The notes beneath the pieces were generated by a model. The model did not search any database and had not been told where the DNA came from. It worked only from the letters and a program-made list of their open reading frames with translations. Positions 59,710-64,000 of a DNA stretch of 64,000 nucleotides are shown in pieces. Source of the DNA: VAZQ01 sp035693615 (GTDB lineage Bacteria > Pseudomonadota > Alphaproteobacteria > Rhizobiales > Xanthobacteraceae); NCBI GenBank assembly GCA_035693615.1, contig DASSGH010000148.1:35279-99278 (forward strand). The letters are read 5' to 3'. Position numbers and translations under genes: made by a program. Each line of letters starts with the position of its first letter. Position 1 is the stretch's first letter.

Positions 59710-60003
59710 ATGATCTCGGTCCACGAATTTCTGATCCGCACCCGTATCGAGCAGCACCTGCTGGAGACCTGGATCGAGGCCGGCTGGCTAATTCCGCCGC
59801 AAACTGAGCCGGAGCTGATGTTCGCCGACGTCGACTTGGCGCGCGCACAGCTCATTCGCGACCTGCGCGACGACTTCGGGGTCAATGACGAAGGCATCTC
59901 CGTCGTCCTGCATCTCATCGACCAGATGCACGGGTTGCGGCGGAGCATGCAAGGTCTACTGGAGGAAATGCGCGCGGGAGTAACGCGGCCCGATCAACAC
60001 TGA
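59710..60003 (+). CDS. cbpM: CbpM-like chaperone modulator
   Basis: A 97-residue MerR-like small protein MISVHEFLIRTRIEQHLLET WIEAGWL, with FADVDLARAQLIRDLRDDFG and NDEGISVVLHLIDQMHGLRR. CbpM binds and inhibits the J domain of CbpA. It follows cbpA without spacing, as in E. coli. Confidence 0.88.
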   Translation: MISVHEFLIRTRIEQHLLETWIEAGWLIPPQTEPELMFADVDLARAQLIRDLRDDFGVNDEGISVVLHLIDQMHGLRRSMQGLLEEMRAGVTRPDQH

Positions 60004-60018
60004 GTCCGCCCGCGGTCT

Positions 60019-60041
60019 GCGCCGCCGCCCGTCGGCGGCGC
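60019..60041. terminator. Hairpin between convergent cbpM and pntB
   Basis: GCGCCGCCG/CGGCGGCGC with a CCCGT loop occupies the 41 bp between the two convergent stop codons. No T-tract, so it may act bidirectionally or need Rho. Confidence 0.55.
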
Positions 60042-60044
60042 GAG

Positions 60045-61439
60045 TCACAGCGCCTTGCCGATCTCCTCCGTCATCTTTTTCGCGTCGCCGAACAGCATCA
60101 TCGTGTTGTCGCGATAGAACAGCGTGTTGTCGATGCCGGCGTAACCCGAGGATAACGAGCGCTTGGAAAACATCACCGTGCCGGCCTTCCACACTTCCAG
60201 GACCGGCATGCCATAGATCGGCGAAGCGGGATCCTCCTTCGCTGCGGGATTCGTCACGTCGTTCGCCCCGATCACGAACGCAACGTCCGCCTGGGCGAAC
60301 TCCGAATTGATGTCCTCGAGCTCGAACACTTCGTCGTAAGGGACGTTCGCCTCGGCGAGCAGCACGTTCATGTGGCCGGGCATGCGGCCGGCGACCGGAT
60401 GGATGGCGTATTTCACCTCGACGCCTTCCTTCTTGAGCCGATCGGCCATCTCCCGCAGCGCATGCTGCGCCTGCGCCACCGCCATGCCGTAACCCGGCAC
60501 GATGATCACCTTGCCGGCGTTCTTGAGCATGAAGGCGGCATCTTCGGCGGAGCCCTGCTTCACCGGCCGCTGCTCCTTGCCGGCCGCCGGGCCCGCGACC
60601 TCACCGCCGAAACCGCCGAGGATCACCGAGATGAAGCTGCGGTTCATGCCTTTGCACATGATGTAGGACAGGATCGCGCCCGAAGAGCCGACCAGGGCGC
60701 CGGTGATGATGAGCGCGGAGTTGCCCAACGTGAAGCCGATGCCGGCCGCCGCCCAGCCGGAATAGGAATTGAGCATTGAGATCACCACCGGCATGTCGGC
60801 GCCGCCGATCGGAATGATGATGAGTATGCCGAAAGCAAAGGCGGCGAAGGTCAGCAGCCAGAATGCGAGGTGGCTCTCGGCGCGGGCGAAGAACACGATG
60901 AGCGCCACGATGGCGATCGCCAACGCAATATTGATGGCGTGGCGCGCGGGAAGGATGATCGGCGCGCCACTCATGCGGCCGGACAGTTTCAGGAACGCGA
61001 TCACGGAGCCGGTGAACGTCACCGCGCCGATGGCAACCCCTATCGACATCTCGACGAGGCTCGATTTGTGGATCGCCCCGACGGTGCCGATGTCGAACGC
61101 GGCCGGCGCGTAAAGCGCCCCGGCCGCCACCAGCACCGCCGCCATGCCGACCAGCGAATGGAACGCCGCCACCAGCTCCGGCATGGCGGTCATCGGCACG
61201 CGGCGCGCGATCACCGCACCGGTGCTGCCCCCGATCGCCAGCCCGAGCACGACAAGTGCCCAGGCGCCGGCGCCGGCGGGAGGATGCGAGGCGAGCGTGG
61301 TGGCGATGGCGATCGCCATGCCGACCATGCCGAACAGGTTGCCCTGCCGGCTGGTCTCGGGGTTCGATAGCCCGCGCAGCGCCAGGATGAAGAGAACGCC
61401 GGCGACGAGATAGAGCAGCGCGACGACATCGGCTGACAT
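60045..61439 (-). CDS. pntB: NAD(P)+ transhydrogenase subunit beta
   Basis: A 464-residue subunit from ATG 61439: nine-helix membrane part (MSADVVALLYLVAGVLFILA ... MPVVISMLNSYSGWAAAGIG) and a C-terminal NADP(H)-binding domain (IIVPGYGMAVAQAQHALREM, AGRMPGHMNVLLAEANVPYD, VIGANDVTNPAAKEDP, GYAGIDN). Proton-translocating transhydrogenase makes NADPH from NADH. Third gene of a pntA1-pntA2-pntB operon. Confidence 0.96.
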   Translation of the reverse strand: MSADVVALLYLVAGVLFILALRGLSNPETSRQGNLFGMVGMAIAIATTLASHPPAGAGAWALVVLGLAIGGSTGAVIARRVPMTAMPELVAAFHSLVGMAAVLVAAGALYAPAAFDIGTVGAIHKSSLVEMSIGVAIGAVTFTGSVIAFLKLSGRMSGAPIILPARHAINIALAIAIVALIVFFARAESHLAFWLLTFAAFAFGILIIIPIGGADMPVVISMLNSYSGWAAAGIGFTLGNSALIITGALVGSSGAILSYIMCKGMNRSFISVILGGFGGEVAGPAAGKEQRPVKQGSAEDAAFMLKNAGKVIIVPGYGMAVAQAQHALREMADRLKKEGVEVKYAIHPVAGRMPGHMNVLLAEANVPYDEVFELEDINSEFAQADVAFVIGANDVTNPAAKEDPASPIYGMPVLEVWKAGTVMFSKRSLSSGYAGIDNTLFYRDNTMMLFGDAKKMTEEIGKAL

Positions 61440-61457
61440 TGGCTTAACTCCGGCCAA

Positions 61458-61895
61458 TCATTTCTTTTTCTTTTGATACATGCCGAGCATGCGCTGCGTG
61501 ACGAGAAAGCCGCCGAAGATATTGACCGAGGCGAAGCTCAGCGCCACGAAGCCGAGAACGCGCGCCCAGATCGGGCCCGCATCGTTGCCCGCGAGCGCGA
61601 CTCCGACGGCGAGCAGCGCGCCGACCACGATCACCGATGAGATTGCGTTGGTCACCGACATCAGCGGAGTGTGCAAGGCCGGCGTCACCGACCACACCAC
61701 GTAGTAGCCGACGAAGATCGCGAGCACGAAAATCGAGAAGCGGAACATGAACGGATCGACCGTCGCGCCGGTTGCGGCGTGAATGGCCCCGCCCGACGCA
61801 GCGGCGACGATGTCGAGTTGGGCAAGCGTGAGGTCGCGGGCGAGACCCTGGGCGGCGTCCATCGCCGCGAGGCTGCCGGTCGGGAGGATCAGCAT
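61458..61895 (-). CDS. pntAB: NAD(P)+ transhydrogenase subunit alpha 2
   Basis: A 145-residue membrane subunit from ATG 61895 with AAGGAG upstream; three helices (FRFSIFVLAIFVGYYVVWSV, TNAISSVIVVGALLAVGVAL, VLGFVALSFASVNIFGGFLV) and a QRMLGMYQKKKK end. Three-gene organisation (split alpha) is typical of alphaproteobacteria. Lies 19 bp before pntB. Confidence 0.95.
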   Translation of the reverse strand: MLILPTGSLAAMDAAQGLARDLTLAQLDIVAAASGGAIHAATGATVDPFMFRFSIFVLAIFVGYYVVWSVTPALHTPLMSVTNAISSVIVVGALLAVGVALAGNDAGPIWARVLGFVALSFASVNIFGGFLVTQRMLGMYQKKKK

Positions 61896-61945
61896 TTCAG
61901 TCTCCTTAGTTCGACACGTCCGCGGCAAACGCCTGTTATGGTCTC

Positions 61946-62000
61946 ATGCGCGGTCTTCGCGCATCTATCCTCTTCGCAAGAACTTTTGCGAAGAGGGATG
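61946..62000. repeat. Palindromic extragenic repeat (REP-like) between pntA1 and pntA2
   Basis: ATGCGCG/CGCGCAT hairpin (61946-61964) followed by CTCTTCGCAA/TTGCGAAGAG (about 61970-61997). Same family style as 4719-4800. It sits inside an operon, where it may reduce expression downstream or process the message. Confidence 0.65.
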
Positions 62001-62012
62001 GATCAACGCGCG

Positions 62013-63146
62013 TCACGCTGCACTCTTAGGCGCAAAGCTTGGATGAATGACTGCGCCGTCTCGCGTGAGCGCCGTCGCTTTCACGATCTCGTCGTTCCAA
62101 TCGACCGCGAGCGCTTTCGTGGTCTTGTCCACCAGGATTTCGAGGAAGGCGAAAAGGTTCCTGGCGTAGAGGCTCGAAGCGGATGCGGCGATGCGGCCCG
62201 GCACGTTGCGATAGCCGACGATCTTGACACCGCCGGCGTCGACCACCTCGCCGGCCTTGGCGAGCTCGCAATTGCCGCCGCGCTCCACCGCAAGATCGAC
62301 GACGACCGAACCCGGCCGCATGGAGGCGACCATCTCTTTCGAGAGGAGACGCGGCGCCGGCCGACCCGGGATCAGCGCGGTGGTGATTACGATGTCCTGC
62401 TTCTTGATGTGGTCGGCGACGAGGGCGGCCTGCTTGGCCTGATACTCCTTCGACATTTCCTTCGCGTAACCGGCCCCGGTCTCCGCTTGTTTGGACTCCT
62501 CATCCTCGACGGCGATGAACTTGGCGCCGAGGCTCTCCACCTGCTCTTTTGCCGCCGGCCGCACGTCGGTAGCAGTGACGATGGCGCCGAGCCGGCGCGC
62601 GGTCGCGATCGCCTGCAGGCCGGCAACGCCCGCACCCATCACGAACACCTTCGCCGCTGGCACGGTGCCGGCGGCGGTCATCATCATCGGCAGCGCGCGG
62701 CCATACGCGGCTGCGGCGTCGACCACCGCCCGGTACCCCGCGAGATTGGCCTGGCTGGACAGGACGTCCATGACCTGGGCCCGTGTGATCCGCGGAAGGA
62801 GCTCCATGGCGAAGGCCACGACGCCGGCATCTGCCATGGCCTTGAGCGCGGCGTCCTCGCCGTAAGGATCCATCATCGCGATGACCAACGCGCCCTTCTT
62901 GTAATGGGCAAGTTCGGAGGACGCCGGCCGGCGCACCTTGAGCACCACGTCGGCATCCTTGACGGCGTCCGACGTCACGGTCGCGCCGGCGGCGGCGAAC
63001 TCGGAGTCGGGAATGCCGGACTTCGTTCCGGCGTCCGGCTCGACGGCAATGTCGGCGCCGAACGCTTTCATTTTCTTGACGGTTTCCGGCGTCGCCGCGA
63101 CCCGGCTTTCAGTCGCGTCGATTTCGCGCGCTACGGCAATGCGCAT
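62013..63146 (-). CDS. pntAA: NAD(P)+ transhydrogenase subunit alpha 1
   Basis: A 377-residue soluble NAD(H)-binding subunit MRIAVAREIDATESRVAATP, with KKGALVIAMMDPYG, QANLAGYRAVVDAAAAYGRA, VFVMGAGVAGLQAIATARRL and TALIPGRPAPRLLSKEMVAS, VVVDLAVERGGNCE. First gene of the transhydrogenase operon; an extragenic repeat separates it from the alpha 2 gene. Confidence 0.95.
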   Translation of the reverse strand: MRIAVAREIDATESRVAATPETVKKMKAFGADIAVEPDAGTKSGIPDSEFAAAGATVTSDAVKDADVVLKVRRPASSELAHYKKGALVIAMMDPYGEDAALKAMADAGVVAFAMELLPRITRAQVMDVLSSQANLAGYRAVVDAAAAYGRALPMMMTAAGTVPAAKVFVMGAGVAGLQAIATARRLGAIVTATDVRPAAKEQVESLGAKFIAVEDEESKQAETGAGYAKEMSKEYQAKQAALVADHIKKQDIVITTALIPGRPAPRLLSKEMVASMRPGSVVVDLAVERGGNCELAKAGEVVDAGGVKIVGYRNVPGRIAASASSLYARNLFAFLEILVDKTTKALAVDWNDEIVKATALTRDGAVIHPSFAPKSAA

Positions 63147-63188
63147 TCACCGCCTCCTCATGGAGCAACGATGCCCGTCGAGCCCCGT

Positions 63189-63482
63189 TCAGCCTCCAGA
63201 GGCGAGCGCGAGCGCGATCAGCGAGAGGACCACCATGACGATGCTGGGCATCCGCGCCCCGCTGAGAAACCCGTGGAAGGCGACAATGGTCGCGACCACG
63301 AAAACGGCGAACGCAAGCAGCCAATGCCCGGCAACCGCGCCGATCGCCAGTCCGAGGACGATGTTGACGACGTGGGCGCCGCCGACGACGACCCAATGCA
63401 CAAAACGGTCGTACATCGCCACGTGCGCCGGGAGATCATTGCCCTCGGCCGTCGCGTATTCGACCTCGCCGTGGTCGGCCAT
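63189..63482 (-). CDS. aa3-type cytochrome c oxidase subunit IV-like protein
   Basis: A 97-residue protein MADHGEVEYATAEGNDLPAH followed by VAMYDRFVHWVVVGGAHVVN and three short hydrophobic helices. The N-terminus EYATAxGNDxxAHxxxYxxF is typical of the bacterial aa3 oxidase subunit IV family, usually with one helix; here more hydrophobic segments follow. Encoded 43 bp before pntAA on the same strand. Role in oxidase assembly not proven. Confidence 0.75.
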   Translation of the reverse strand: MADHGEVEYATAEGNDLPAHVAMYDRFVHWVVVGGAHVVNIVLGLAIGAVAGHWLLAFAVFVVATIVAFHGFLSGARMPSIVMVVLSLIALALASGG

Positions 63483-63592
63483 TTTGCCTCCTCCACGCTT
63501 GCACGTTCCTGTCCGGCAGGCGGGGATTAGCGCAATTGCCTCGGGAGGGCAACGGCGCCATCGAGCCGGCGAGGGCGCGCGGATGCCCCGCT

Positions 63593-64000
63593 TCAGCGCT
63601 CGGAGGCCGACTTGTCGAGACCGACTGCCGCGAGCGCCGCGGCCTGGCGATCGCCGACGCGGCGGATCGCAAAGTCCTCGATGGCTTCGTTGAACAATCG
63701 GTAGAAATTGAGCTCGGCACGCAAATGCAGAAACACCGCACCGAGTCCGATTGCAGCGCGATCCATGAAGACGAATTCGCGCGGCACCGTCACGGGGCCG
63801 CGCTGCTTAAGGGCCTGATGCACGCGAAACGCCTCACGGCGCCCGTATTCCGACGGCTTGACGCCGTCGGCGAGGCTGCGCACGCGATCATCCAGCAATG
63901 GGCCGTAGATGAAGCGCGCCCAGATATTCAAGGTGTCGATCAATTCCCGATTGAGCCGCTTGAAGCCCCACGTCTCGTACGCGTGCACGATGAGATCGGC
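63593..64000 (-). CDS. ABC1/AarF/UbiB-type kinase-like protein (5' end outside window)
   Basis: The last 136 residues of a minus-strand gene that continues beyond the window. VPREFVFMDRAAIGLGAVFL and HLRAELNFYRLFNEAIEDF match the C-terminus of ABC1 (AarF/COQ8) atypical kinases. These proteins support ubiquinone synthesis or other lipid processes. The catalytic part lies outside. Confidence 0.7.
   Translation of the reverse strand, partial: ADLIVHAYETWGFKRLNRELIDTLNIWARFIYGPLLDDRVRSLADGVKPSEYGRREAFRVHQALKQRGPVTVPREFVFMDRAAIGLGAVFLHLRAELNFYRLFNEAIEDFAIRRVGDRQAAALAAVGLDKSASER

Noticed and set aside
1..64000. Search for tRNA, rRNA, CRISPR, integrase, transposase or phage genes
   Set aside because: None was recognised; repeats found are short extragenic palindromes and gene fragments.

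Overview
The window looks like chromosome of a GC-rich alphaproteobacterium of the order Hyphomicrobiales, probably near Bradyrhizobiaceae/Xanthobacteraceae. This is an inference from gene content: FixL-FixJ-FixK, several Bug/TctC solute receptors, YdcH/DUF465 proteins, three-subunit transhydrogenase, aa3 oxidase subunit IV, HAF-repeat proteins, and Rhizobiales-type palindromic extragenic repeats. No rRNA, tRNA, CRISPR array, prophage or complete insertion sequence was found.

Left flank (1-6.1 kb): ordinary metabolism and transport. It holds a partial isocitrate lyase/PEP mutase family enzyme, an NMT1/THI5-like binding protein, a zinc-ribbon protein, a PadR regulator with its probable operator, two Bug receptors and two small DUF465 proteins.

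Central island (6.1-40.7 kb): this is the striking part. Eleven perfect and about four near-perfect FNR/FixK boxes (TTGAY-N4-RTCAA) lie here and none was found outside. The island encodes the oxygen sensor pair FixL/FixJ, a FixK regulator, a receiver-only response regulator, a cytochrome c-cupredoxin-copper nitrite reductase split by a frameshift, NnrS, five small monoheme cytochromes c, three universal stress proteins, CBS proteins, Hsp20, ChaB, a cyclic-nucleotide-gated type K+ channel, two P-type ATPases, an ECF sigma factor, a protein-acetyltransferase-type acyl-CoA synthetase, and many small unknown proteins directly behind boxes. The likely reading is a low-oxygen or dormancy regulon: FixL senses O2, FixJ activates fixK, and FixK drives the boxed promoters. 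The island is also full of wreckage: truncated CBS, USP, isoaspartate methyltransferase and esterase genes, repeated tail fragments of an FG-GAP/HAF-like protein, and a split Mg2+ ATPase.

Right flank (40.7-64 kb): housekeeping and catabolic genes without boxes. It holds an RND efflux pump with adaptor, purE, rpsU, a MetE-like enzyme, an FAD monooxygenase, a cupin, a complete branched-chain amino acid type ABC transporter, a DedA protein, an alpha/beta hydrolase, an MHS-type transporter, alanine dehydrogenase, a CbpA/CbpM chaperone pair, pntA1-pntA2-pntB, oxidase subunit IV and the end of an ABC1/UbiB-type kinase gene.
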